From Haladaptatus cibarius D43 (lineage in GTDB: Archaea; Halobacteriota; Halobacteria; Halobacteriales; Haladaptataceae): a stretch of DNA of 64,000 nucleotides. The DNA is taken from positions 1,666,082 to 1,730,081 of the forward strand of contig NZ_JDTH01000002.1 of assembly GCF_000710615.1 (NCBI RefSeq). The letters are read 5' to 3'. Position 1 is the first letter of the stretch, and every line of letters starts with the position of its first letter. The notes under the pieces were generated by a model, which worked only from the letters and a program-made list of their open reading frames with translations, ran no database searches and was not told where the DNA came from. Below, piece after piece: positions 8,757 to 17,757 of this stretch. Made by a program: the position numbers and the translations under genes.

Positions 8757-10409
8757 ATGACCCGGGAAGCGTTCGTTCCGATTTTCGTCGTGATTCTTCT
8801 CGTCGTGCAGGGTTCGACCGGCGGCGGGATGGTGATGGGCGAAGGCCACTCCAAGGCAGACATCGGACAGCAGACGCAAACGGCGGACGCAGGGGTAACT
8901 GCGGACTTCGAACTCGTCTCCGTCGCGTCGAACGTACCGGTGGATGGAACTGGGAACCTTTCGCTGACGTTCGAGAACACCGGAGCGGACATCACGAACG
9001 CGCGAATCGCCGTCCAGTCGCCGAACGAAAGCGTTCGGTTCGGCGACTCGCAAAACGCCAGCAAATCTGTCGGCAACTGGTCTTCGGGTGAACGGCGAAC
9101 GGTTACGTACAGACTGCTCGCGGAGGAGTTCGCGGAGGTTCGAAGCTACCCGTTCGAGGCCGTTATTTCGTACACTACGAGAAACGGTTCCCGGGAACGG
9201 GCCGGGCCGTACACGTTCAACGTCCGGCCCACACAGCCAATTCGGTTGGAGCGATTCGAGGTGACAGATATCTCCTCGAACGTACAGGCTGGCGATACTG
9301 GAACCGTCTCGCTCACGCTCGAAAACACGGGACGAGACGTGAGCGACGCGGTCATCTCTCTGCAATCTCAAAACGACCAACTTCGACTCGGAGAGTCGCG
9401 GAACGCAAGCCAGTTCGTCAGCGAATGGGCAACCGACGAGGACGTGCAGGTCGAATATCAGGTGTCGGCGAGCAACGACACCGTCGGCGGCAGCTACCCA
9501 TTCAGTATCTCCGTCTCCTACCGGGAAGACGGGTCGCGGAATCAAACTCAATCACAGCTTATCGGCATCATCCCGGCCCCGGAGCAATCGTTTTCGCTCA
9601 CCGACGTGAACAGCACACTCCGCGTCGGCGACGAGGGAGTCGTCACTGGGCAGGTTACCAACGAGGGGCCGCAAGCCGCGGCAAACGCGGTGCTCGTCCT
9701 TCAGTCGCAGGGCGACAACGCCTTCCCACGGGAAACGGAGTACGCCCTCGAAACCCTTGAATCGGGGGAGTCGGAGCGGGTTCGCTATCGAATCGACGTG
9801 AGCGAGGGCGCAGACCGCGGGCCACGACAGTTCTCGTTCGTCGTGCGCTACGAGAATCAGGACGGCGATTCACGCCAGAGCAAACCGCTCGAAACGGCGG
9901 TTCGCGTCGGGCCTCAACGGGACGAGTTCGTCATCGAACCACAAAGTGCGTCGGTGGAACAGGGGTCAAGTTCGACCATTTCGCTCGTCGTCACGAACAA
10001 CGGCGACAGGACGCTGCGGAACATCGACGCGCGTACATTCGTCGATAGTCCGCTCACGCTCGAAGAAGACCAAGCGTTTATCACGCGACTGGAACCGAAC
10101 GAATCGGCGACGATTGCGTTCAGCTTGAGCGCGGAGGGCGAGGCATTGGCCGGAACGTATCCGATGTCGGTTGATTTCCAGTACGAAACGCCCGACGGAG
10201 AGAGCCAACTTTCGGACACCTACGAGGTTCCGGTTCGAGTAGCCGAACCGGACGGAAACGGCCTTCTTTCGTTCTTGAGCGGGGGAATCGTACTTCCGCT
10301 GATTCTCGTCCTCGGCGTCGTTCTCGTGGGCGTCGGCGGATTCGTCGCATTCCGGCGGTGGCGGGCCGCGCGAGGAAGTCGGAGAAGACGAGGTGACGGC
10401 GGTGGTTGA
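8757..10409 (+). CDS. Secreted CARDB/COG1361-type protein with C-terminal membrane anchor
   Basis: About 550 residues from ATG 8757. A signal peptide (MTREAFVPIFVVILLVV then QGSTGGG) precedes four repeated Ig-like domains, each with a V..G..G..SLTFENTG-type strand (near residues 50, 150, 260 and 380), then a transmembrane helix (IVLPLILVLGVVLVGVGG) and a basic tail RRWRAARGSRRRR. Such proteins pair with RND exporters in archaea, and here the stop overlaps the RND gene start by 17 bases. Probably an extracellular partner of that exporter; substrate unknown. The alternative start at 8715 would add 14 non-conserved residues. Confidence 0.75.
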   Translation: MTREAFVPIFVVILLVVQGSTGGGMVMGEGHSKADIGQQTQTADAGVTADFELVSVASNVPVDGTGNLSLTFENTGADITNARIAVQSPNESVRFGDSQNASKSVGNWSSGERRTVTYRLLAEEFAEVRSYPFEAVISYTTRNGSRERAGPYTFNVRPTQPIRLERFEVTDISSNVQAGDTGTVSLTLENTGRDVSDAVISLQSQNDQLRLGESRNASQFVSEWATDEDVQVEYQVSASNDTVGGSYPFSISVSYREDGSRNQTQSQLIGIIPAPEQSFSLTDVNSTLRVGDEGVVTGQVTNEGPQAAANAVLVLQSQGDNAFPRETEYALETLESGESERVRYRIDVSEGADRGPRQFSFVVRYENQDGDSRQSKPLETAVRVGPQRDEFVIEPQSASVEQGSSSTISLVVTNNGDRTLRNIDARTFVDSPLTLEEDQAFITRLEPNESATIAFSLSAEGEALAGTYPMSVDFQYETPDGESQLSDTYEVPVRVAEPDGNGLLSFLSGGIVLPLILVLGVVLVGVGGFVAFRRWRAARGSRRRRGDGGG

Positions 10410-12891
10410 TTACCAAGCAGTCATCGACTGGGCCGACGAGTGGATCGTCGGCCGTTCGAAAACCGTTCTCCTCACCTTTCTCGTTCTGACCGCCGTGTTC
10501 GGCGTCGGCCTCACCCGCGTTTCGACCGAGGCAGGGACGAGTCAGTTCACGGAGGATAGTCCCGCACTGGAAGCGTTCGAAAGCGTCAACGAGGAGTTTA
10601 CGCAACCGTTCGAAGCGGAAAACGGAAGCACGCAACTGATTCAAAGCGGTCGCAACGTGCTGTCGAAACCCGAACTGCTGGCGATGTTGCGGGCGCAGTA
10701 CCGACTCGAACAACGGGAAGAACTTCGCGTCGCGTCCACGGCCAGTGCCGCCGGAATCGTCGCGCAAACACTCGATCCGAACGCGACGACGCTCGAAGCC
10801 CAGGTTCGAACGCTGGAGCGGGCGACGCCGACCGAAATCGAAGTCGCGGTTCGGCAGGCCGCGGAAAATCCCGAGTTTCGGGTGCTGTTGAGCAGGGATT
10901 TCAATCGCCGGTCGGCATCTGCCTCGGCGACCATTGGAATCGTCGAACACGTGATTCCGCGTGGTGTTTCACAAGAGGCGGGCGCGGAAGCGTCGCCGGA
11001 AACAGACCCCCTCGCGGGGATACAGATTCGGTCGCAGTCGGTCGTCAGTTCCGTTGATAGCGACATCCGACTGTTCGGAAGCGGCATTCTCACGGACGAG
11101 TTGTCGAGCGTCACCTTCGATTCGCTCATCATCGTCATCCCCGCCGCCGGAATACTGATTTTCGTCTTTCTGCTGTTCGCCTATCGCGACCCGGTAGACC
11201 TCGTTTTAGGGGTCGTTTCGCTGGTGATGACCATCGTCTGGACGCTCGGGTTCATGGGAATCGTCGGGATTCCGTTCACGCAACTGTTGGTCGCCGTGCC
11301 GCCGCTTTTGCTCGCCGTGGGAATCGACTACGGAATCCACGCAATCAATCGCTACCGCGAGGAACGCGTCATCGGGGCAAAAGTCAAACCGGCGATGCGG
11401 CGCGCGACCGACCAACTGCTCGTCGCCTTCTTCATCGTCACCGGAACTACGGTTCTCGGCTTTGCGTCGAACGCGACGAGTCGCCTCCAACCGATTCGGG
11501 AGTTCGGAATCGTCGCCGCCATCGGCATCGTCTTTACCTTCCTCATCTTCGGTATCTTCCTTCCGGCCGCGAAGGTCGTCACTGACGACCTTCGCGTTCG
11601 GTTCGACCTGCCGACGTTCGGCGAGCGGCCGCTGGGCGAGGAAGGCTCGCTGCTGGGCCAAACCTTGTCGAGTAGTGTCGTTCTCGCCCGGAAAGGTGCC
11701 ACTGTCGTTGTCGCGGTTGCAGTCGCCCTGACGCTCGTTTCGGGCATCTACGCAACCGGCATCGACACGACGTTTTCGAACGAGGATTTCCTTCCGCCGG
11801 AGGAGACGCCAGCGTATCTCGAAGTGCTCCCCGAACCGTTCGCGCCGGAGACGTACACCGTAACCGAAGTGACGAATTTCTTGGAGGAGAAGTTTGCTTC
11901 CGCCGAGGACGACACGGTGACGATTTACGTCGAGGGGCCGTTACGAGAGGACTACGCCCTCGAATCGATTGAACACGCCAATCGGAATCCGCCGGATTCG
12001 TTTCTCGCAACCGACCGGCAGGCAAATGCGGAAAGCATCATCACAGTCATTCAGGGCTACAGCCAACAATCGGAAAAGTTCCGGCGGCTAGTCGCACGGA
12101 ACGACATAGACGACGACGGCGTGCCGGACGACAATCTGGCGTTGATTTACGACCGACTGCTCGATTCTCCCGCCCGCGAGCAAGCACTGGAATATATATC
12201 GGACGACCGGCGAAGCACGCAGGTCGTCTACTCCACGAAGAGCGGTGCGTCACAGGACGAGATTACGCGGGATGCTCGACTCGTCGCCGACCGGTATCGC
12301 TTCGACGCGGTTGCGACCGGCGAAATCGTCGTGTTTCAGTCCATCGCGGCGACAATTTTCAGCTCCGCGATACGAAGCCTTGCGACGGCGTTGGCCACGA
12401 CCGCGGTTTTCCTCGTACTTCTCTACCGAATCATCGTGGGACGAATCGCCTTCGGCGTCATCAACCTGTTTCCAATCGTCGTCGCGGTATCCCTGCTCGC
12501 GGGAACGATGCGCCTGCTCGAGATTCCGTTCAACGCCCTGACCGCAACCGTTCTTGCAATCGCGTTGGGGTTGGGCGTGGACTATTCGGCCCACGTCGTC
12601 CACCGGTTCACCGACGAGTACGAAGGTTTGGGCGAAGAAATGGCGGATGTAGAATCGAAAGGCGACGTGTTCGCCGCACTCACCCGAACTGTTCGCGGCA
12701 CCGGCGGCGCGCTGACGGGGAGCATGCTCACGACGATTTCGGGAACGGGAATTCTCGTCCTCGCAATCACGCCCGTTTTGGGGCAGTTCGGCGTCGTGAC
12801 TGCCCTGAGCATCTTTTACTCCTATTTCGCCGCTATCTTCGTGACGCCCTCCGCCATCGTTCTGTGGGATAGATATGTTGCATCGAGCTGA
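10393..12891 (+). CDS. RND superfamily exporter (MMPL/HAE3-type)
   Basis: 832 residues with the duplicated RND plan: TM1 near residue 25-45, a large extracytoplasmic loop (about 46-235), five TM helices, then TM7, a second loop and five more helices. Each half has the family motif after TM4: LAVGIDYGIHAINRYREER and GLGVDYSAHVVHRFTDEY. The GTG start lies inside the upstream CARDB-type gene (17-nt overlap), so the pair is one unit. HAE3-type archaeal RNDs move hydrophobic molecules; the substrate here cannot be read from sequence. Confidence 0.87.
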   Translation: MTAVVDYQAVIDWADEWIVGRSKTVLLTFLVLTAVFGVGLTRVSTEAGTSQFTEDSPALEAFESVNEEFTQPFEAENGSTQLIQSGRNVLSKPELLAMLRAQYRLEQREELRVASTASAAGIVAQTLDPNATTLEAQVRTLERATPTEIEVAVRQAAENPEFRVLLSRDFNRRSASASATIGIVEHVIPRGVSQEAGAEASPETDPLAGIQIRSQSVVSSVDSDIRLFGSGILTDELSSVTFDSLIIVIPAAGILIFVFLLFAYRDPVDLVLGVVSLVMTIVWTLGFMGIVGIPFTQLLVAVPPLLLAVGIDYGIHAINRYREERVIGAKVKPAMRRATDQLLVAFFIVTGTTVLGFASNATSRLQPIREFGIVAAIGIVFTFLIFGIFLPAAKVVTDDLRVRFDLPTFGERPLGEEGSLLGQTLSSSVVLARKGATVVVAVAVALTLVSGIYATGIDTTFSNEDFLPPEETPAYLEVLPEPFAPETYTVTEVTNFLEEKFASAEDDTVTIYVEGPLREDYALESIEHANRNPPDSFLATDRQANAESIITVIQGYSQQSEKFRRLVARNDIDDDGVPDDNLALIYDRLLDSPAREQALEYISDDRRSTQVVYSTKSGASQDEITRDARLVADRYRFDAVATGEIVVFQSIAATIFSSAIRSLATALATTAVFLVLLYRIIVGRIAFGVINLFPIVVAVSLLAGTMRLLEIPFNALTATVLAIALGLGVDYSAHVVHRFTDEYEGLGEEMADVESKGDVFAALTRTVRGTGGALTGSMLTTISGTGILVLAITPVLGQFGVVTALSIFYSYFAAIFVTPSAIVLWDRYVASS

Positions 12892-12894
12892 TAT

Positions 12895-13248
12895 TCAGAG
12901 CGAAATAGTGCTGGCCGTGAGAGTACCGAATCCGACCGCTACGAGCGCGCCGAGAAGATTGATCATCGCGTTGGCGACCGCTTTCCGGCGCTTCCCGCGT
13001 TCGTACAGTCGAACCGTCTCGAACGCAAAGCTTGAAAACGTCGTGAACGCGCCACAAAATCCGGTTCCGACCAGCGCGAACAGAGTCGGGTCGCTCGTCA
13101 GTCCAGCAGTCAACGCGCCGAGAACGAAGCTTCCGAGGACGTTCACCGCGAAGGTTCCGTGACCCTCACCGGATAATCTCTGCCCGACGAAGTGACGACT
13201 CAACGCGCCAAACATTCCGCCGACGCCGACGAGAACAGCGGGGTTCAC
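12895..13248 (-). CDS. crcB: Fluoride channel FluC subunit 2
   Basis: 117 residues, four TM helices. FluC hallmarks are GGMFGALSRHF in TM1, TFAVNVLGSFVLG in TM2, and GFCGAFTTFSSFAFET in TM3, which carries the Phe box and the Na+-site turn. The start overlaps the stop of the neighbouring FluC gene by 4 bases. Two adjacent unequal crcB genes usually form an antiparallel heterodimer that expels fluoride. Confidence 0.92.
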   Translation of the reverse strand: MNPAVLVGVGGMFGALSRHFVGQRLSGEGHGTFAVNVLGSFVLGALTAGLTSDPTLFALVGTGFCGAFTTFSSFAFETVRLYERGKRRKAVANAMINLLGALVAVGFGTLTASTISL

Positions 13249-13634
13249 GAGACGACACCCCCGACGACCCGGCGGCCAAGAAGCACGGCCAGAAATCCGA
13301 GGACGTAGTTCGCGCCGACGTTGAGAACGGCGAACATCGGCGACAGCCCCGTGGTTTGCACCGCGAACGTGCTGTAAGTCGTGAACGACGAGAGAAAGCC
13401 GGTGCCGACGACCAGTCGGGTTTCGGGAGAGAGCCTATCCGCCAGATGCGCTTCGTACAGCAACACACCGAGCGCGAAACTCCCGACAACGTTGACGACG
13501 AGCGTCCCCCACGGAAATCCGCCGGGAAGCGCGTCGCTCACCGCGTACCGCAGGAGTGCGCCGACGAAGCCACCGACTGCGATGAGGAAAACTGGTTCGA
13601 GACGCTTCAGCGCGCGTGATTGTTGTACCGACAT
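13245..13634 (-). CDS. crcB: Fluoride channel FluC subunit 1
   Basis: 129 residues from ATG 13634 (MSVQQSRALKRLEP). A longer reading frame up to 13961 exists but overlaps the HerA-like gene and its extra residues are not protein-like. Motifs GGFVGALLRYAVSD, LVVNVVGSFALG and GFLSSFTTYSTFAVQT match FluC. First gene of a two-gene operon with the second FluC subunit. I looked for a fluoride riboswitch in the upstream 100 bases and did not find a convincing one. Confidence 0.92.
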   Translation of the reverse strand: MSVQQSRALKRLEPVFLIAVGGFVGALLRYAVSDALPGGFPWGTLVVNVVGSFALGVLLYEAHLADRLSPETRLVVGTGFLSSFTTYSTFAVQTTGLSPMFAVLNVGANYVLGFLAVLLGRRVVGGVVS

Positions 13635-13734
13635 CGGAGAACCGCTTTCCAGCGAGAGACTTCCGGTCGATTTTCGACGACAGGTCGGAAATCGCGGCCC
13701 ATCGCTCGTGTTCGACTGCAATCGACAGCGTCCC

Positions 13735-14811
13735 CTATCTTTTTCGAAGTTCGGTCGCAGGCGAATTCGGTTCACTCTCGCCAGAACAGGCACCGCTCGC
13801 GCTCGGACTGCCGCCGCCGTGTTCGACCTGCCGTTTTCGAATCCGAACCGCGTGAACGCTTTCGGTCGCATCGTCCACGACGACCGCGGAACCGGGGGTT
13901 TCCGGCATTCTATCGGCAAACGACCCTTGCATGTAGGCCGGACGGGCATGTGCGAGCGCATCCCGGTCGTTGCGCGAGGTCAACCGATGGGCTACGAGCA
14001 AGTCGGATTGGGAAACCGCAACCTCGGGTAGCACGGCAGGTCGCTGTGTCGCCGCGACAAAACTCACGCCGGGACGCCGTCCTCTGGTGATGATGGTTCT
14101 GAGCGCAGGGTTAGCGACGCCGCCGAAGAAGGCATGTGCTTCGTCCACCACCAACCACGGCAGTTTGCGAACCGACTCGACAATACGGGCGCGGTACAAA
14201 TCCTCCGCAACCGCCCGAACGACGGCGTTCATCGCCGATTCGTCGTAGCCCGAACAGTCGAGGACGATGCCGGATGTCGGTTCGACACAGTCCGCCGCAG
14301 TAATGCCATCCGGTGAAAAGATGTCCCACGACTCCGCAAGTGCAAGGTGGTTTCGCGCCGCACGGCGAGTCGCCCGGTTCGCATCGGCCTCGGCAACAAA
14401 ATCCTTCATTTCCGTCAGCGCTTTGGATTCGGTTGCCGCCCGCCACACCAGCGACCCAGTCGGACGTTCGTGGTCGAGGGAAAGCAAATCGCACCACGCC
14501 CGCGGCGGGAGTGCGTTGGCGGAGACGCGTGGCGTGGAAATCACCTCGAACCCCGAAATTTTCGCAAACGTGGTGAACGCGCCCATCGGGTCGGCGACGA
14601 CCGGCGCGACTCCATCTGCTTCCCCGAGTTCTTCGACCAGCACGCCGAGCGTGTACGATTTTCCGTAGCCTCGCTTTCCGACCACCAGCGCGACGTGCGG
14701 ACTATCGAGGTCGATTCGCACTGACGCACCCGCACTGCCATCTCTGGCGCGGTAGTGTCCGAGGTGTCCTGAAATTCCGTCGTCGCCAGTTCGTCCCAAA
14801 ACCTCCGTCAT
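13735..14811 (-). CDS. HerA/DUF87-like P-loop ATPase
   Basis: About 358 residues from ATG 14811 (MTEVLGRTGDDG). Walker A is VGKRGYGKSYTLG, Walker B is LPWLVVDEAHAFFGG, and a downstream RGRRPGVSFVAATQRP is the sensor/arginine-finger region typical of HerA-FtsK ATPases. The N-terminal HAS-barrel-like segment is short. Haloarchaeal HerA-type pumps often act on DNA, but no NurA nuclease is adjacent, so the substrate is unknown. It shares a divergent promoter region with the gene at 14888. The C-terminus is Ser/Glu-rich. Confidence 0.8.
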   Translation of the reverse strand: MTEVLGRTGDDGISGHLGHYRARDGSAGASVRIDLDSPHVALVVGKRGYGKSYTLGVLVEELGEADGVAPVVADPMGAFTTFAKISGFEVISTPRVSANALPPRAWCDLLSLDHERPTGSLVWRAATESKALTEMKDFVAEADANRATRRAARNHLALAESWDIFSPDGITAADCVEPTSGIVLDCSGYDESAMNAVVRAVAEDLYRARIVESVRKLPWLVVDEAHAFFGGVANPALRTIITRGRRPGVSFVAATQRPAVLPEVAVSQSDLLVAHRLTSRNDRDALAHARPAYMQGSFADRMPETPGSAVVVDDATESVHAVRIRKRQVEHGGGSPSASGACSGESEPNSPATELRKR

Positions 14812-14887
14812 GGCGGGAACTGGTTCCGGCTTTTCGGATAAACTCTCGGACGAAGGTTTATATCTCAAACCGAAACCAGACCGCCTC
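14812..14887. promoter_or_regulatory. Divergent promoter region
   Basis: 76 bases separate the HerA-like gene (minus) from the membrane-anchored gene (plus). On the plus strand TTTATATC at 14857-14864 lies about 28 bases from ATG 14888, ideal for a leaderless transcript. On the minus strand GTTTATCC (near 14840) lies about 30 bases from ATG 14811. Confidence 0.55.
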
Positions 14888-15337
14888 ATGTCCATACGTC
14901 AGCGATTTCGCTCCGACAATCGTGCAATCGAAGGGCTTCCGATTCGACTGGTCATCGCGCTCGTCGTCGGCGTCGCCAGTCTCTCAGTCATGATGAACAT
15001 GCTGTCCGGACTCAACGGCTTGGCCGTGAGCGAACTCGATGCGAAACCCGAACCCGAAGTCATCGAACCGGGACAGCAGGCGGTCGAAATCGCCGTCATC
15101 GACGCGGATGGAAACCCCGTGGCGGACGCAACCGTCGTGGTGAAAAGCGATTCGGCGAGACTGGAGAACATCGAAACCGCCACGACGGAAAGCGATGGTC
15201 GAGCGCATCTCTCGATACATCCCAGTCTCGGGGCGAATCAGGACGACGGAACGCTCGATATCGACATCAAACCACCTGCCGGAAGCGAATTTGCCGACAA
15301 GCGCGAAAACACTCGAATACTGGTCGTCAGCGATTGA
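14888..15337 (+). CDS. Membrane-anchored Ig-like (carboxypeptidase-regulatory-like) protein
   Basis: 149 residues. A basic N-terminus (MSIRQRFRSDNR) precedes one TM helix (RLVIALVVGVASLSVMMNML), then an extracellular beta-sandwich-like domain with VDAxGNPVADATVVVKSD and ESDGRAHLSIHPSL, the pattern of carboxypeptidase-regulatory-like folds. The TATA box 28 bases upstream fixes this start. A conserved haloarchaeal family of this shape exists; its function is not known. Confidence 0.65.
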   Translation: MSIRQRFRSDNRAIEGLPIRLVIALVVGVASLSVMMNMLSGLNGLAVSELDAKPEPEVIEPGQQAVEIAVIDADGNPVADATVVVKSDSARLENIETATTESDGRAHLSIHPSLGANQDDGTLDIDIKPPAGSEFADKRENTRILVVSD

Positions 15338-15354
15338 GGGAAACAGAAACCAGC

Positions 15355-16122
15355 CTAGCTGTAGCCGTCCCAATCTATCCACTCGTGTTCCCATCCGCGC
15401 CGGGTTTGAGCGTGGCGCTCTGCAAATTCACGGTCTTCGCGGTTGGTTCGGTTGCGCTCAAGAGTATCGGACTGTTCGCCTTCCACGAGAAGCGGCGCGA
15501 AGGCGGTTTTCCCGAACTCACCGACGGTTTCGGGAGTGCCGGAATCCGAATCGGAAGGTTCGACGGCGGTGAGTCGCTGGATGCCGCTTCCAAGTGGAAT
15601 GACCAGTCTGCCGTCATCGGCGAGTTGCGAAACGAGCGTTCGCGGTGGTTCGATAGCCGCCGCCTCTACGAGGATTCGGTCGAACGGCGCGTACTCCGGT
15701 AAGCCATCGGCACCGTCGCCGCAATCGACGAAGACGCCGCCGTAGCCCGCAGTTTCGAGGTTTTCTCGGGCTTCGTAGACGATAGTTCGCGTAATGTCGA
15801 TTGCGTGGACGTTGCATTCGCCGACGATTTCCGCCAACACTGCGGACGTGTAGCCCGCACCTGCACCGACGACGAGAACTGAATCGTCTTCCCGCACGTC
15901 GAGCGCTTCGAGAAGTCTGGCGACGATGCTCGGCGCGAGGATTCGCGTCCCGCGGTGGTCGAACGACTTGTCTGCGTACGCGCCTTGCTCGGCGTCAATC
16001 GGCACGAACTCGTGGCGGGGTACAGTTCGAAGCGCCAGACCGACGTTGTCACTCCGCACCAACCCCTTCATTTCGTGTTCCAAACTGGCGACCATATCGT
16101 CGCGCAGTACCGCCGGTTCCAT
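15355..16122 (-). CDS. Protein-L-isoaspartate O-methyltransferase-like protein (divergent)
   Basis: 255 residues. The PIMT N-terminal VPRHEFVP and the glycine-rich SAM motif (VLVVGAGAGYTSAVLAEI) are present; the latter diverges from the usual LEIGTGxGY. Post-motif acidic residue in HAIDIT, then DCGDGADGLPEYAPFDRILVEAA. The C-terminal 50 residues are charged and extended compared with classic PIMT. A second, more canonical PIMT lies two genes away (17088), so these are old paralogs. Likely role is isoaspartate repair or a related carboxyl methylation. Confidence 0.8.
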   Translation of the reverse strand: MEPAVLRDDMVASLEHEMKGLVRSDNVGLALRTVPRHEFVPIDAEQGAYADKSFDHRGTRILAPSIVARLLEALDVREDDSVLVVGAGAGYTSAVLAEIVGECNVHAIDITRTIVYEARENLETAGYGGVFVDCGDGADGLPEYAPFDRILVEAAAIEPPRTLVSQLADDGRLVIPLGSGIQRLTAVEPSDSDSGTPETVGEFGKTAFAPLLVEGEQSDTLERNRTNREDREFAERHAQTRRGWEHEWIDWDGYS

Positions 16123-16147
16123 ACACCGCGTTGGGTTCGGACGTGCT

Positions 16148-17059
16148 TCAATTGCGCGGCCTGTGCCCGACGATTGCTTGCTGATTCGTGCCCGGAACGT
16201 CGCGGATTTCGAAGGTTACGAACCCCGCATCCGCGAACCAGTCTTCGAACTGGTTCGCGGTGTAGGTGTCGCCGTTATCGGTTTGGGCGAGCATGTGCGC
16301 ACCCATTAGTGCGGCCTCTTCCGCGCGCCCTCGAAGTTGGTCGATGAAAACCGCGACTCCGCCGGGTTCCAGTGCTCCGAAAGCGTTCTGGAGGAGATTC
16401 CGGTTTTCTTCCGGCCCGAGCGCGTGGGCAACCCGCGAGCAGAACGCGAGGTCGAATCCCGTCGGGAGTGCGTCTGTTACGTCGCCGGAAACCAGTTCGA
16501 TGGGTTCGTGTTCGAGAAATCTACTGTCGATGTCGATAACGTCGGACTGGTCGATTAGCGTCACCTCGAATCCCCGCCGGGCGAACTCCTTGGCGAAGAT
16601 TCCGGGGCCGCCGCCCACGTCGAGAACCCGGTTTGCGTCGGGATATTCGTGCACAGCCTCGGTGACGCACGACCGAACCGTGGTTTCGTCTACGGTTGCC
16701 ATCGCGCCCATGAAATTTTGCGTCCAATTCTCCGGCGTTTCGGGCGGTGAGCCGGTTCGCATCGTTTCCGGCAGTTCGACCCACCGAGAGAGACAGTCCA
16801 TCTGGTGCGGAACGCTCCCAATCGAGCGAACGCCGGTTTTCGCAAAGAGGCCGAGCGCGCGGTTTGTCGCCTCGTACTTCTCGCCCAATCGTTCGAGAAA
16901 GCCCATCTCGACCATCGCTTCGAGCGTGATTCTCGCGGCGCGCTCGGTGATGTCGGTTTCCTCGGCAATTTCCTCAACTGTCCCTGCGTCGAACATGACC
17001 GTCTCGATGATGTCCGTCTCGCGGGCCGCCCACAACAGACAGAGTTCGCGGTAGTCCAT
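16148..17059 (-). CDS. SAM-dependent methyltransferase with N-terminal winged helix (O-methyltransferase type)
   Basis: 303 residues from ATG 17059 (MDYRELCLLWAARE). Residues 1-80 form a dimerisation/winged-helix segment (GTVEEIAEETDITERAARITLE). The Rossmann methyltransferase follows with motif I VLDVGGGPGIFAKEFA, then TLIDQSDVI, and a late LEPGGVAVFIDQLRG. This is the plan of acetylserotonin and hydroxyneurosporene O-methyltransferases; the substrate is unknown. It sits between two PIMT-type genes on the same strand. Confidence 0.75.
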   Translation of the reverse strand: MDYRELCLLWAARETDIIETVMFDAGTVEEIAEETDITERAARITLEAMVEMGFLERLGEKYEATNRALGLFAKTGVRSIGSVPHQMDCLSRWVELPETMRTGSPPETPENWTQNFMGAMATVDETTVRSCVTEAVHEYPDANRVLDVGGGPGIFAKEFARRGFEVTLIDQSDVIDIDSRFLEHEPIELVSGDVTDALPTGFDLAFCSRVAHALGPEENRNLLQNAFGALEPGGVAVFIDQLRGRAEEAALMGAHMLAQTDNGDTYTANQFEDWFADAGFVTFEIRDVPGTNQQAIVGHRPRN

Positions 17060-17087
17060 ATCGACTGCTCGTGTGGGAGCTAAAAAA

Positions 17088-17756
17088 CTACTCTCCCTGC
17101 ATCGGAATGAACCGGACGAAGCCGTGCGATTCGCGGGCGAGTGAGCCATTGTCTTGCTTTTCCGCGAGGACGAGTACCTGCGGGTCGTCTCCGAGCGGTG
17201 CGAGGAGACGACCGCCGGGACGAACTTGCTCGACGGGAGAAGACGGGAAATTCGATGCGGCGCAAGTCAGATAGACGGCGTCGTAGGGCGCGTGTTCGGG
17301 CCAACCGTCGTGTCCGTCGCCGACGCGAATCGAGATGTCATCGTAGTCGAATCGGTCGGAGTGTGAAAGCCGTCGAAATCGGTTGCGTGTCGCCTGCGCC
17401 AGCGATTCATGATATTCGACGCTGAAGACGTTTTCCGAACCGACGATTTCGGCGGTCACGGCGGCGTGATAGCCACACCCGGTTCCAATTTCGAGGACTC
17501 GGTCACCGGGCGACAGGTTTAGCAAATCGGTCATAACCGCGACCATGTGCGGCGCGCTGATGGTCTGGTTTTCTCCAATCGGAAGCGGCCGGTCGTCGTA
17601 GGCCTCCCGCTGTCGGTGTTGGGGAACGAACTCGTGACGGGGAGTAGAATGAAGTGCCGAAAGCGTCGTCTCCTGCTGGATTCTGTCGCGGTCGGCGAGT
17701 TGGGCGACGAGCACTTCTCGTTCGTCTTCGAACCCGCCGTTACCGCGGTCGGACAC
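17088..17756 (-). CDS. pcm: Protein-L-isoaspartate O-methyltransferase
   Basis: 222 residues with canonical PIMT features: TPRHEFVP, the substrate loop IGENQTISAPHMVA, motif I VLEIGTGCGYHAAVTAEI, and DGHDGWPEHAPYDAVYLTCAA. It methylates isoaspartyl residues in damaged proteins using SAM. It follows the zinc-finger gene (17758) with a one-base gap, so they are cotranscribed. Confidence 0.9.
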   Translation of the reverse strand: MSDRGNGGFEDEREVLVAQLADRDRIQQETTLSALHSTPRHEFVPQHRQREAYDDRPLPIGENQTISAPHMVAVMTDLLNLSPGDRVLEIGTGCGYHAAVTAEIVGSENVFSVEYHESLAQATRNRFRRLSHSDRFDYDDISIRVGDGHDGWPEHAPYDAVYLTCAASNFPSSPVEQVRPGGRLLAPLGDDPQVLVLAEKQDNGSLARESHGFVRFIPMQGE

Positions 17757-17757
17757 G

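Noticed and set aside
13635-13740. Fluoride riboswitch before the FluC pair
   Set aside because: A GCGATGG motif exists, but the rest of the consensus and pseudoknot partners were not found.
13381-14031. Long open frames antisense to the HerA-like and fluoride-channel genes
   Set aside because: They are shadows of the GC-rich coding strand; composition is Arg/Ser/Pro rich with no domain, and the opposite strand has clear motifs.
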